Part shown: positions 19,401-31,534 of the stretch, piece by piece | How the letters are laid out: each line of letters starts with the position of its first letter | Numbering within the stretch: the stretch's first letter is position 1 | From: Aphrocallistes beatrix | Taxonomy: Eukaryota > Porifera > Hexactinellida > Sceptrulophora > Aphrocallistidae | Reading direction: 5' to 3' | Assembly: GCA_963281255.1 (NCBI GenBank) | Contig: OY725488.1 | Location: 62,001 to 126,000 of the forward strand | DNA: 64,000 bases | Position numbers and translations under genes: made by a program | Notes under the pieces: generated by a model | What the model saw: only the letters and a program-made list of their open reading frames with translations | What the model was told of the DNA's origin: nothing | Database searches by the model: none

Positions 19401-22400
19401 GGGCAATGTGACCGGAATTTGGGAATCCTAGCGGAGGAGGAAGGACCAGAACACCTTAAAAAAGGGGTGGAGATCGAGCGGATGAACAAGAAGTACTCAT
19501 GGGGGAAGTGTGGACTCAACAAAGTGTCCGCCCTTCACGACCTGTCTCTGGACCTGTACGAGGGCCAGATCACAGCCCTCCTGGGACACAACGGAGCCGG
19601 AAAGACGAGTCTCATGATGATCCTGAGCGGCGTTCTCTCGCCCTCCTCAGGAACTGCTACCATATACGGCAAGTCCCTCAGTCGGGAGCTCGAAGAGCTG
19701 CGCAAGCGGTACATCGGTCTCTGTCCCCAGCACAACATCCTGTACAACCACATGACGGTGGACGAGCACCTGCTCTTCTTCGGCGCCATCCGGGGCCTGC
19801 GGAAGGAGGAGATCCGCATGGAGGCCACCCTCCTTCTGACCGCCATGCGGCTGGAGGAGCACAGGGCGAAGAAAGTAGGACAACTGTCGGGAGGGATGCG
19901 GCGGAAGCTCTGCGTCTGTCTCAGCTTCCTCGGCTCCCCGAAGCTGGTGATCCTAGACGAGCCCACGGCCGGCATAGACCCCTACTCCCGCCGACACATC
20001 TGGGACTTCTTGATGTCGCAGCGAGGCAGCAGGTGCACCCTCCTCAGCACGCACCACATGGACGAGGCAGAGGTGGTGGGGGACCGCATCGCGATCATAG
20101 ACCATGGACACCTGCTGTGCGTGGGCGGGCTGCCCTTCCTGAAGCAGCAGTTCCAGCTGAAGTACGTGCTGAAGGTGGAGAAGGAGGCGGAGGAGACCGC
20201 GACGGAGGGGATCGTGCAGCTGGTGGAGCGACACGTGGCCTCCGCCAAAATGATAGCGACGGGGGAGGAGCTGCACTTCTCCATCCCCATCTCCGCGGTG
20301 AGAGAGGACGCAGGCACGTCGCAGCTGTTCTCTCAGCTGGAGCAGCAGCAGGAGGCACTGGGGGTCTCCTCCTACGGGTTCGAAGCGCCCACCTTAGAAC
20401 AGCTGTTCCTGAAACTGACGGAGATGCGCTACACCGAAGATACGACTCGCAAGGAAGAGAATGACGAACTCGCGACTGACACCGCCCCTCTACCCACAGC
20501 GGAGGATCGTCACGGATTGCTACGCCCCTTCAGACTGGGAGCGCTCCAGTGCCTAGCCCTGTTCCTCAAGAGACTGAACAACGCGAAGAGAGACCTGCGA
20601 GGCTTCCTCCTACAGTACTTCCTGTTCCTGCTGGTGCTGGTGCTCACCCTCTGGGTCTCTTCTCTCTCTCCGTACGCCACCAGCAACGGCAGCCTCACCT
20701 TCTCCCCCTCCCTCTACCAGCGCATATCTCACCCGCACCACTACGTGCTCCTCGGATCCAACGGGACCACCGAGGCGGACTACCCCACAGCTGAGAGCTA
20801 CCTGGACACCATCGTGTGTCCGGGGGGTCTAGGGGTGCCCCCCGGGTACACCTACACCCCTTCGCACACCTCAAACAACGCCACGCCATCGGGTGGATGG
20901 AGGTCTCCTCTCACTTGTCCATGGTACCCGAACCAAGAGTGGCACTCCCTCACCTGGCTGAATCGGACTCAGCAGGAACAGCTGATCAACACTTCCTGCT
21001 CCTGCCAGACAGGTGAGTACGTGTGTCCCCCGGAGTCGTATGGCCCTGCCCCTGGCTCCCTCAGGGCGGCAGGGGACGGGAGCGTGCTGCTGGACCTGCG
21101 GGGCCGCAACCTGACGGACTACCTCCTGAAGCGGGGCCGCGAGTACGTCCAGGAGCTGTACGGAGGGGAGAGCTTCGGACTGTCGCGAGGCGACGTGCCG
21201 CGTGTGAAGGGAGACGTGCAGGACGTGGTGGACAGGAACATTCGAGACAATGACAACAGGATCTCCTTCGAGAGCCTCGTGGAGCGCGAGTTCAGCAAGG
21301 CTTGGTTCAGCTTCAAGGGCTACCACGCGATGCCTGTCTTCCTGAACGTCATGAACAACGCCATCTACCGGCGGGAGCTGGTGGACCTGTGGGGTGTGTC
21401 TGAGAACCTGAGCGAGTACGGAATCGTCGCCTCCTCGCACCCCTGGCCCCCTTCGCAGCAGGAGCTGGTGCTGAAGGAGGTGCGCTCGGGTAAACCGCTC
21501 ATGGTCCCGCTGCTGTCCCTGTTCGGCTTCTGCTTCCTGGTCTCCTCCTTCGTGCTGTTCGTGCTGGAGGAGAAAGTCTCTGGGACCAAGCACCTCCAGT
21601 CCATCTCCGGCCTGAACAAGCTGCTCTACTGGAGCTCATCCTACCTGTGGGACTTCTGCATCTACCTCATCGCCATCTTCCTCGGCTCCATCGTTTTCCT
21701 CTGTTTCAGCGAGGCGGCCTTCGTGTCCCCCTCCCACTACCCAGTGTTCCTCGCGGCGTGCCTCGCGTTCGGGGCCGCTAGCATCTCGCTCATGTACATC
21801 GCCACCTGGATCTTCCAGAGCCCGAGCAAGGCCTACGTCGTCATGTTCTGCCTCAGCTACGTGGTGGGCATGATCTTCATGGTGGTCGACTACTCCTACG
21901 ACTTCACCAACAAGAAAACGAACAAACAGCTGTCCCTGGTGCTGGAGGACATCTTCCTCGTCTTCCCCTCCTACTCCTTCACCAAGGTGCTCTACCAGCT
22001 GATCCTCATCTACATACAGGAAGCAGTGGACATCGAATTCGGAGTGCAGCTGAACACGACCGGGTTGGGCGCAGGGAAGGGATCGGGATCTCAGCTCTAC
22101 CGGCTCGATCTCATCTGGAAGTACGTCCTGGCCATGCTGGCAGAAGCTCTGATCCTCTTCGTGCTGAATGTGCTGATAGACATCGGCGTCGATTTCTTCA
22201 TCAGCCATCCAGTGCTCAGGACGGGCGCGACAAGACGCAAAGAACTAGAAGACCATGACGTGGCAGAGGAAGAGAAGAGGGTGACAGATGAACCAGGTGA
22301 CAACGTCCTCTCTCTCGAATATCTTTACAAGCGGTACATCGGGGTGTGGGACTTCATCCGAGCATTCCTCCCTATCAGACACAAACCGTCCCACGCCGTG

Positions 22401-23354
22401 CGGAACCTAACCCTGGGCGTGAGGAAGGAGTGCTTCGGGTTGCTGGGACTGAACGGCGCCGGCAAGACCTCCGTCTTCAACATGGTGACGGGGGTGCGCA
22501 GCATCTCGAGCGGCTCCATCAAGATTTCAGGACGAGACATCCACCTGGCTCGTCTTCGCGCCTACAGCCAGCTGGGCTACTGCGCGCAGTACGACTCCCT
22601 CTTCCCGCTGCTCACGGCGCGGGAGCACCTGTACGTGTACGGGATGCTGCGGGGAATGGGCGGACGCAGACTGAGAACTCGCGTGAATCAGCTGATCACG
22701 CGTCTCTACCTCACTGAATACGCAGACCTCCCATCGGGCAGGTATTCCGGCGGGAACAAGAGAAAACTGTCCACAGCGATCGCTCTCGTCTCCGACCCCT
22801 CCCTGCTCCTGCTGGACGAGCCGACCGCAGGGATCGACCCCTACGCCAAGCAGTTCCTCTGGAAGGTGATCCGGGAGCTGACGAGGGAGGGCGTGGCCTC
22901 CATGCTGACCACGCACAGCATGAGTGAGTGCGAAGCTCTGTGCACGCGGATCGGGATCATGAAGGAGGGACACCTCCAGTGCATCGGCTCTCCTCAGCAC
23001 CTCAAGTCCAAGTACGGGAAGGGGTACGTGATGAAGTTCTACCTCTCCCCTTCTCAGGAGACTGAGGAACTGCTGGACGAGATCAAGAGGAGGCTGCCTG
23101 GTGCCCGCCTCACCAATTCGCACCAGTCCCTCCTAGAATTCCATCTGGAAGAAGGTTTCAAGCTGAGTGAAACCCTCGCTCAGATGTTGAGAATCCGATC
23201 AGACTACGAACACCTGGTTAAGGAGTTCTCCATCGGACAGACCACCCTAGACGACGTGTTTCTCAAGATCGTAGCAGAAGATAGTCCCGACAGCAGCAGC
23301 AGCGCCCCGCACTCAGACGATGTGGAGATGAGCCCTCTCACGGCACACCTCTGA
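16494..23354 (+). CDS. Full-size ABCA-type ATP-binding cassette transporter, 2135 aa
   Basis: Seven exons: 16494-16817, 16894-17128, 17261-17569, 17633-17849, 17911-18199, 18260-18424 and a giant last exon 18486-23354; they total 2136 codons. The layout is ABCA: an N-terminal membrane segment (residues about 25-46), a large extracellular loop, a six-helix block, NBD1, a regulatory linker, a second membrane half with a large Cys-containing loop, and NBD2. NBD1 has Walker A GHNGAGKTS (about 880), signature LSGGMRRKL (about 980) and Walker B LVILDEPTAGID (about 1000). NBD2 has GLNGAGKTS (about 1834), YSGGNKRKL (about 1933) and LLLLDEPTAGID (about 1953). All catalytic motifs are intact, so it should be active. 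ABCA proteins move or flip phospholipids and sterols; which ABCA subtype this is cannot be settled by eye. The six small exons cover only the N-terminal quarter; the rest is intronless. Confidence 0.93.
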
Positions 23355-24274
23355 ATGCATGTTTTAACAGGTTTAGTAGACATAAGTTTTAACTTGGTAC
23401 TGGTGTTTGGAAGCTGTAGCATTTTATTTGTTTTCTACTTTGTTTCATACAGACTTACGCTGATCTTTTAACTGTAAATTATCTTCTATTCTTACTCAAT
23501 TAGTAATATTTGCACCCAGGGGGCCAAGGGTAGCCTCCCAAGTCTAAAGATAAAGGAACGCTCTGAATTGCTGTGACATTTTAAAGAACTGCGCCTCTTA
23601 TGTAGCACACATAATATGTGCCCCCTTAATGTCCTGGTTTTTAAAAACGTAGGAGCGAATATAAGCGCTCATCAAAGCAATACCGTCATTAATTACGTAT
23701 ATGATTGTAATAGGCATCTTTGTTTGAAGTATCACATCAATAAGATGCTGAGAGGCGCCCTCAAAGGCTGAAAGGCTGCTCCATAAATGGGCAGAGAAGC
23801 ACCCTCAATCCTTACTATTAAAACTCGATTAATGTTTGTTTGTTTATATATATACAAGCGCGCTTGTATTATTAAAATGATGATGGCGTATTTTCTTATT
23901 TTCTCACCCAGAGCCTTTTCTCCCATAATTGCTTATTAAAATAGGGAATCAAATCTATCAGATCGAACTTTGAAAAATTTATTTATTTCAGTAAAACAGA
24001 AGCGCCCTTGTGGTTCCCTCAGAAATTTAAAGTAAGTGAACTGCGTCCCCCCCCCCCCCCCCCCAATACACCCCTGTCTGTACCCCCAACTCTGCAAGGC
24101 GGCAATATATTATCAGATTTTAAGATTTATCTGGATAATCATGAGATAAGACAATACATAGGGTATGTTCATGGAGATAGATGATCAAAAATATTGGAAT
24201 TCCAAGGAAAAATTAAAAATAAATTTTCGAGAAATAGTTGTTGGTATAGTTCACTAACTACGACTCGACCATCT
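23355..24274. other. Intergenic: convergent 3' ends of ABCA and array gene E
   Basis: ABCA and gene E converge here. At 23811-23875 there is one copy of the CTTACTATTAAAACTCGAT terminal motif, a short TA tract and the palindrome ACAAGCGCGCTTGT, a remnant of the hairpin-headed element. A C homopolymer of about 21 nt lies at 24044-24064. No coding frame is supported. Confidence 0.6.
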
Positions 24275-27200
24275 CTAGATCACATGAACGTATACTTCTC
24301 TAATCGATACGAATACTGCGTGATTAGCTGGGCATTCGAAGTAACGGGTGGACTCGTATACCCCGTTAGAGGTGCCGACAGGCTCCTGTAACAGGATGCC
24401 TGCGATCATCTCAGTTTTGTTGAGGTAAGAGTGCTTCTTGGAGAACACGACCCTCAGATAGCCGACCCTGAGGTTCCCTTTGATTTTGACTAGAACCTGC
24501 TTGCCCCGGTGGCTGTCTGGCTTCTTGAGGTAAGAGAGGTTGGTGGTTTTGATGGAGGAGGTATTGTAGATTAGAGGCTGTGTCTTGTTCTGGAAGACAG
24601 TCAGCACGTCGGGGTTATACCGCTCTATTCCAGCTCCATTCGAACTAGAAGGATGCCTGAACACCCTGGGAACAGCCCTGGGGGTACTAGGCTTGCTCTC
24701 CTCGAGGGCCCTGTTCTCACCTCCTTTTTGGATAAGCATGACTTGGTCGTGCACTGCGGAGGTCTTCCTGATGATTGGTGCAGTGTCAGCTTTCACGCTC
24801 GATGGGGAGTAGCTCGGGAGAGAAGTGAGCGGGTTCAGAGGGGAAAAGGCACCATCTGGGGTATGAAGGTAGGACTTTTTCTCACTTACATTCTCCTCGG
24901 GACTGTTTTGATCAAGAAACGATCCAAGAGAAGTAGGTTGGGTGAGTTTACTCTCTCTGAATTCAAATTCATTGGAGTTTTGTCTGTGTGTTTTATTTAA
25001 ATCTCTAAATCTCTGTTCCAGAATATCATTCATGTCTTTCAAACGCTTACTTTCTTCTTCTGTCTGCTTCAGTTTCGCTATGAAATGGGAAAGTTCTCTC
25101 AGCGTATCGTCATACTTCTGTTTGTATTCTCCGTACGCTCTCGCCATTTCCTCAACTTCTAACTTCGCCTTTTCTCTCTCCTCTAAAACACATTCATAGC
25201 ATAGATCTCGAAATCTCTTGTATGTATCAAGAGAAGTCTGAAATATTTATAAGTAGAACTTGAATTTGTTCCTAGATATCTAGATATAGGACTTACCTCT
25301 GTATCTGTACGCAGCTCTTTTATAACTCTCTCCCTCCGTTTGCGCCTGTTTAAACTTTTCCAAATCCCGCTTTGCCTTCTCCTGCTCCAGCTGCTCCGAC
25401 TGCTGCAGTCTTCTCTCCGTCTCTACTCTCAACACCTCCATCTCTGCCCTCAACACCTCCATCTCCTTCTTGGCTTGCACGAGTGACAACTTCAGCTCCT
25501 CCACTTCGCGAGCGTTGGCTTGTTTGGTCCGGAATTTTAACTGGTCGACCTCTCTTTTCAGAATATCATTCTCATTACCAGCGGTTTTCATTGATTGTTC
25601 TAATATTCTGTTTCTGTTCTGCCATTCGCCCAGCTCCATCTCAAGTTTTCTCTCTCTTTCCACCTTCCTGCTGGGTTCATTCACTTCATTCTCTGTTTGG
25701 CCTAGAGCATTAATGATACATAGATCAGGTTGACGAATTCAATGAAGTTTGTGATGACGTTTGTCCTCACGTCTGGGGAAGTTGGCAGGCTGCGGGAGGG
25801 AGGGCGGCCCAATCTCCAGTCTCCACTCCTCCCTCTGAGGCTGAGTTAGTTGCATACCTATTACTGTCTTCTCTTTCTCGACTGAGTTTTCTATAAATAA
25901 GTCAAATAAAATAAAGAAAATTTAACTTCCTATGGTACCCACCTCTGAGGACATTGTTCTGAAAAGGGAGAGGTACTTCCGCCGGTTCAGATGGGGTCGG
26001 AAGGGACTGAAAGGGCGGAGAGCGTGGAGCTTCTCTCTCTCTCGCAACTCCTTGCAGCGGGTTTGTAGGGATTGTTTTAGACTTTTCCCGCTGAGCCTCT
26101 CTCCGCTCTTCTCTTAGTGCCCCTACCTCCTCCCATCTTGGCTGGATTAGAGGCCTGTGTTGTGCATGCGGGGCTTCTCTTTCTCTCGCAACTTCAGTCC
26201 GTTGGTTCGCCAAAAATGTTCTACTTTTGCCTCTCGGAGCATCTCTCCTCTCTTCTCGTGGCGCCTCTGCCTCCTCTCTCCTTGCCTGGAACAGAGGTCT
26301 GTGCTGTGAGTAGAGGACAGGAGGTTCTTCATATCTCCTCTCTTGCGGTAGATCCGCTCTGTCTCTACCTGTATAATGTGGTCATGCATCATGCAGGCAC
26401 GGATGAATGTCTACTAGCTTGGTGGTTTATATCACAAGGAAATTATTGGTTTTTGATTGCCATTGTGTCTCTTGAATTAAATAGTCTGTCTAGCCGCAAA
26501 CAACAATCTACCATACTTGTGTGTAGAACTGATAACCAAATTCGTGGAATATGAATTCTACAAATTAATACAACCATTAAAATGTAATCTAAACAATACC
26601 TCGATATTGAAAGTAATAATTTATAGCGGATACAGAGACATGTATATAATTTGACTCGATATGGTTATTTTAAGTTAAGATTGTGACTAAGTGGCATAAT
26701 ATTGTGTTCGGTAGAAAAACGTGATGGCATCATAGATTGCACCATTCACAGGATATAACAGCCAATAACTGATTTGGGTAGATTATTAGTTCAATAAAAT
26801 GTTTTTGGAATATTATCCAATATTCTAACAATATAATTACTTGGTAGAAAACTTTGGATAAAAAACAACAACAAACCTTGAGTAGAATTAGCTTTTAAAG
26901 GTTGCTGAGTGGCCTTAGACCTTACAGCTATGTCTTCCAGATCCACTCTGATCTCCTGCACCCCTACACTATGCGGACTGACTTTGAATGGTTTTAGTGC
27001 AAACAATGTGTCCCTGTCTGGGAGGAGAAGAGTTCCAGAGTGCTCCCCTGGACTCAGTCTAGCCTTAGCAAGGAAAATCTCCTTCCTTTGATCCCAGTAG
27101 AAAGTGATCTGACCTTCTTTCTCACCGAAGTACTGGAGCTCTCTCTCCAGTGTTGGCTGCTGCTTCTCCCACACCAGCTTGACTTCACACTTGCCGTCTG

Positions 27201-28591
27201 CTATCCTGGCGGTGGGGTGCACGGAGGCGTCCTCACTCACGCGAGGTGATAGGAGCTTTGAGGCTGATGGCTCGTTGTACGGATAGCTTTCTCGCTGTTG
27301 AAAGGGTGGAGGGTTTGGAACTGGATTTGTGCGAGGAACTGCAGAATAAAGGCAGTATAAATGGACTATTGGCTTTTGTGCCGTTTATCTAATCAAACCA
27401 GCTCTATGATTAAAATAAAGAATCGTACCATTGCTAATCGGATCGGGGGGACGGATCTTGATTGTTTGCTGAGTCGTTTGAAGAGGTAACTGGGTAGGAG
27501 GGGGAGCCGCGGGGACAGGGGCTCTGAGATGATATTGCTGCAGTGGAACTCTTGGGGTGTAAGCAATCCGGGACGTCTGTTGAATGGGATTGCTTGGTAT
27601 GAAATCGGGCTTATATATGTTGCTAGTATGGAATAGGGGGTTCCGTGGTTTGTCTGTGAGGTAAGTTGATATGTGCGGATTCATCACAACAGGTTTATAG
27701 GAATTCCCGTCATTGGGAGGATACTGAATTTGTCTCTGCATGTAAGGATCAGGAATATGCTGGTTTGGTGGGTATCTGAAATCTATAATCATTAGAAAAT
27801 TATTTGTTTATTCACATAACTCGCTTTAATAGTCTTGCCTAATCGATTGAATACGCCTGAAAATTAATTTCAGAGCTAATCAAATATCATTTCCAAAAAA
27901 TGGTCAGCTAAATTAATTGCAAAGCAATCACAAGAATTGTTAAAATCAAACGACTCAAGCTGTTCTACCTGGCTGAGCTGCGAGTTGGATTTGAGCGGGT
28001 TCCCTCTTCGGCCCGACTGGTGCACTGAAGTCGTCCGGACTTCTAAATAACCCGGCATTCGCAGGGTTTCCTTGATACGGCGGTATCGCATTCCGGTAGG
28101 GTGGGCTGATGGTAAACCTATAATGTTCGGTTTAATTAATAGGCGAATACCACACCACAATGGTCACTAATTAGGGAATATACAAACAATGAAATGCTGA
28201 TTTAAATTGTTAATTAATGAAATTTGACAAATATATGTGCCCTTCTAAGATATTTTAGGCACCCTCAAAATCAAACCCACTACGCCCATGCACAACGCAT
28301 CGCTACCTGTTCATATTATTATGCATCAAATTTGTACATTAATTAGTGAGGTGGTAACGAAGTGATGTAATCGGATGTGAAGCCTAGAGGAAGTTGCGAA
28401 TAAATTAGTGTCACTTCAATCTGAACTCGCCTGTTAGCAACGTGAATTGAGTCATCGGAATTTCTCTCCATCGCATCTGTGGCCATGCACTGAGTCATGT
28501 GAGAATCCTTGCTCGCCTCAGATTCAAACTTATCCCCACACAGGTAGCACTCCCAGATGGAATCGGAATGTCTTCTCAGAAAATCGCTCAT
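24275..28591 (-). CDS. Array gene E: zinc finger - Pro-rich - beta domain - coiled coil - CAP-Gly protein, 994 aa
   Basis: Eight exons fit: 28591-28431, 28117-27969, 27782-27429, 27338-26877, 26368-25943, 25890-25771, 25701-25297 and 25182-24275, 995 codons in all. The finger is Cys15-Cys18-His31-Cys35 and the first 40 residues are closely similar to gene F. Exons 2-3 are Pro/Gln/Asn-rich. Exon 4 holds the beta domain (residues about 255-340, PGEHSGTL). Exon 5 is charged with an internal duplication (QHRPL(F/I)Q followed by an Arg/Glu block, twice). Exons 6-8 give coiled coil, and the C-terminus is a CAP-Gly domain with GTSNGVYESTRYFECP, very close to the CAP-Gly core. The first junction needs a GC-AG intron (donor CAG|GCGAGT) to keep frame; the exon 5 start and the exon 6 end are best guesses. 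A shorter exon 6 (donor GTATGC) would also be in frame. Confidence 0.75.
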
Positions 28592-28766
28592 TTGATACTT
28601 GTGTCAAATAATCTATGTGAAAAATAACTTTTTCAAAATAAAAGGTGCATCATTCACATACAGTATATATAAACTCGACGAGTATTTATTTTGCCTGTTG
28701 TTATTTATATTGTCTAAACAGGTCAACCATATCAACTCATGAATGAACTTTTTAATATAATGCATA

Positions 28767-29244
28767 CAAGTGCGCTTCGCGGCTGGCGGACACTTTGTGT
28801 CCGCCAGAGGCGTACTTCGGACGCATGGACTCACAATGGTTGAATATAAGGTAGATAGCATCTCTAAATACGTCTGTCTTACTGTTATAATCGATATCAC
28901 TCGAAAAATCACAAAATTTGTCAAATTTTCAATTTTTGATGAGTAATGATGACGTCATAACAGAGTGATGAGTCATCATTTTTTGATTATAGTTGTATCA
29001 TATTTGAGATATATTAATATGCACATTCTATCAAAATTTGAGCCTTCTATCTCCTAAAATGGCTGAGTTGTAGTCGAAAAACTGACATTTCTAATTATTG
29101 AAAAAAGGTGACAGTGACGTCATCATTCCATGATGAGTCGACATTTTCGTCTGAGGTCAGTACTTAGTGGAGCCGTAGCCAAAAGATTCCCGCATGCCAA
29201 AAATCAGCTTTCTGTGCCTTGGTTTCTTTCCATCAATTCGTTAC
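28767..29244 (+). repeat. Hairpin-headed MITE-like element, copy 4
   Basis: About 480 bp, with a shortened head (GTGCGCTTCGCGGCTGGCGG), the GGCGGACAC/GTGTCCGCC hairpin, TGACGTCA and GATGAGTCATC palindromes and the TCAATTCGTTACA end. It is followed by a TA tract and a degenerate AGTTTTAATAGTAGGAT motif into which the Tigger element at 29296 is inserted. Confidence 0.8.
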
Positions 29245-29499
29245 AGATATATAAATATATATACATATATAAACAAGTTTTAATAGTAGGATATACAGTC
29301 AGGGTCGCTTATTATGAACCCGCTTAATATGAACATCTGCTTATTATGAACATCCCTCTATGGTCCCAAACTTCTTCTCATTGAGTTTGTATTATATTAA
29401 GTTCGCTTAATATGAACTCTTGTAATATGAACATCCGTTTATTATGAACACAGTATCTGGTCCCCACTGAATATAGTATGCTTAATATGAACAAAAGTT

Positions 29500-29722
29500 C
29501 ATTTAATATGAACTTTTAGTTCACATTAAACGAACTAAAAAATAAAAGTTCTTTTATTATGAACTCTTTAGTTCACATTAAACGAACTAAAAAATAAAAG
29601 TTCTTTTATTATGAACTCTTTAGTTCATATTAAACGAACTAAAAAAAATAAAAGTTCTTTTATTATGAACTCTTTAGTTCACATTAAACGAACTAAAAAA
29701 AATAAAAGTTCTTTTATTATGA
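29500..29722 (+). repeat. Subterminal tandem repeats of the Tigger element
   Basis: Four units of roughly 60-68 bp, each containing AAAAGTTCTTTTATTATGAA and a TTTAGTTCAYATTAAACGAA segment. Each unit carries complementary GTTC/GAAC motifs. They lie between the 5' inverted end and the transposase gene. Confidence 0.85.
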
Positions 29723-29968
29723 GTATATACATACGGTATGTACATAACTACGTACAATACATGACATATTTTACATAGCAAGGTTATATTATTAATGTTT
29801 ACCCCCCAAGTAGCACATACCTACGTATCTAAATTCAACACAAGAATTTACCAAGGTTGATTTATTCTGTGATCTGATAGGCTCTTGGCACACACATTCA
29901 TATATTTCTCATCGCTTTCCTTTAGTATTTACTGCAAATTTGATTTTGTTTCCGTTTTATTTCGCTCA

Positions 29969-31534
29969 ATGTCCAAAAAATTTAAACGAAAGGATCTAAC
30001 CGATAGTGATAAGCACGAAATAATACACTGTTTAGATGCCAAGACTTGTTCTCAATTCCAACTCGCTAAAAGATTTGAAGTGGCTAGGAGTACAATTTCT
30101 CAAATTTATACGAACAGAAACTTGATAATCGCCCGAATACGAAGTGGTGATTTTAGATCAGATCTTAAGAGGTTTCGTAATAATGGATTTCAAGAGGTAG
30201 GAGTCGAATTATTGCAATGGTTCAAATTTGCCTGCGATCAAAATCTAGAGGGAATAACCGAACTTTCTTTATTAGAAAAGGCCAGATCTATAGGAGAGAA
30301 GCAGGGATTTTCTGAAATCAATATGATAAAAATTAATATTGGTTGGGTTAAACGTTGGAAAAAACTTCATTCAATTACTCGTAAAAGAATGATTGGCGAA
30401 GCAGGCGATGTCACAGATGAAATGACTAACGAATGGTATAGTATTTTTTTACCTAATATTTTGGAGCGATTTCATGAAAATGATATCTTCAATATAGATG
30501 AAGCTGGCTTATTCTGGAAATTACTCCCTGATACAACCCATACTTTTAAAGACAGAAAATGTGTCGGTGGTAAAAAAAGCAAGGAAAGAATAACTATTCT
30601 GGTTGGAAGTAATATGTCAGGTAATGATAAATTACCTATTCTTGTTATTGGAAAGTTCGCAAAGCCAAGGTGCTTTAAGAATGTTCGATCACTTCCAGAC
30701 AACATTATTTATCGAAATTCAAAACGCGCATGGATGACTACAAACCTTTTTGAAGAATATATCTATAATTTGGATTTGAAATTTTTTCAAAATAAGAGGA
30801 AAGTTGCAATTGTGATTGACAATTGTCCCGTGCATCCTGTCTTACCAAATTTAAAATCCATTGAATTGTTACGATTACCAAAGAATACTACTTCTAAAAC
30901 ACAACCAATGGATGCAGGTGTGATTAAGCAATTCAAAGGAAATTATCGTCGTCTTCTCACCAGAAAAAGAATCCATTCTTTTGATGCTAAAATTGAATTT
31001 TCGGTAAATTTACTAGATGCGATAAACTTCATACATACCGCTTGGTATCAGATACCATCTTCACACATTGCTAATTGTTTTCACCATGCAGGTTTCAAAA
31101 AGATTAATGCTCAACCAACCGATCTATCCTTTTCCTTCACTGAATTGGATCTAATTTGGGATCATATGGTAGAATCGGGATTACTTTCTAATGATGTCTC
31201 ACTAAATGACTACATCTCGTTCGACGACCAACTAGTAACCAGGTCAAGCGATATTAGTTCTACTCCTACCCTTCAATTTGATGATGTTTTTCTTGTAAAT
31301 AGTGAAGATGAAGATGAGAACAATGATTCAGAGGCAGAAGAGCCACCCACTTCAACAGAGTGTTTGAGTTGTATCGAAAAAATCCGCTATTTCTTTCAAT
31401 GCTCTAAAAAAGAAGGATTAGATTGCTCAAATATCCTATTTCAGGAAATTCAGAGCATTGAAGATGCCATCCATATTGTAAAGTCCAATAATATTCATCA
31501 AACATATTTGGAAACTTACTTCAAAGCTAATTAG
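29969..31534 (+). CDS. pogo/Tigger-family DDE transposase, 521 aa
   Basis: A single open frame. I chose the ATG at 29969 because it opens with the Lys-rich MSKKFKRKDLT start of CENP-B-type DNA-binding regions; the in-frame sequence upstream has no ATG. Residues 1-60 form an HTH (CENP-B N / Psq type), about 65-135 a second CENP-B-type HTH, and about 165-345 the DDE_1 nuclease. Likely catalytic acids are Asp177 (FNIDEAG), Asp284 (VIDNCPVH) and Asp315 (TQPMDAGVI), with a spacing of about 30 residues between the last two as in pogo-like enzymes. The C-terminus is acidic. No frameshift or stop is present. It would cut and paste the element at 29296-31882 into TA sites. Confidence 0.93.
   Translation: MSKKFKRKDLTDSDKHEIIHCLDAKTCSQFQLAKRFEVARSTISQIYTNRNLIIARIRSGDFRSDLKRFRNNGFQEVGVELLQWFKFACDQNLEGITELSLLEKARSIGEKQGFSEINMIKINIGWVKRWKKLHSITRKRMIGEAGDVTDEMTNEWYSIFLPNILERFHENDIFNIDEAGLFWKLLPDTTHTFKDRKCVGGKKSKERITILVGSNMSGNDKLPILVIGKFAKPRCFKNVRSLPDNIIYRNSKRAWMTTNLFEEYIYNLDLKFFQNKRKVAIVIDNCPVHPVLPNLKSIELLRLPKNTTSKTQPMDAGVIKQFKGNYRRLLTRKRIHSFDAKIEFSVNLLDAINFIHTAWYQIPSSHIANCFHHAGFKKINAQPTDLSFSFTELDLIWDHMVESGLLSNDVSLNDYISFDDQLVTRSSDISSTPTLQFDDVFLVNSEDEDENNDSEAEEPPTSTECLSCIEKIRYFFQCSKKEGLDCSNILFQEIQSIEDAIHIVKSNNIHQTYLETYFKAN

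Noticed and set aside
18743..20464. Long overlapping frames on both strands inside the ABCA gene
   Set aside because: They arise from GC-rich codon usage of the real frame; their translations are Arg/Pro/Gly-rich with no domain, while the main frame has all ABC motifs.
26401..26790. Additional exon of gene E in the long intron
   Set aside because: Frames are short and AT-rich, and exon 4 to exon 5 already join in phase without it.
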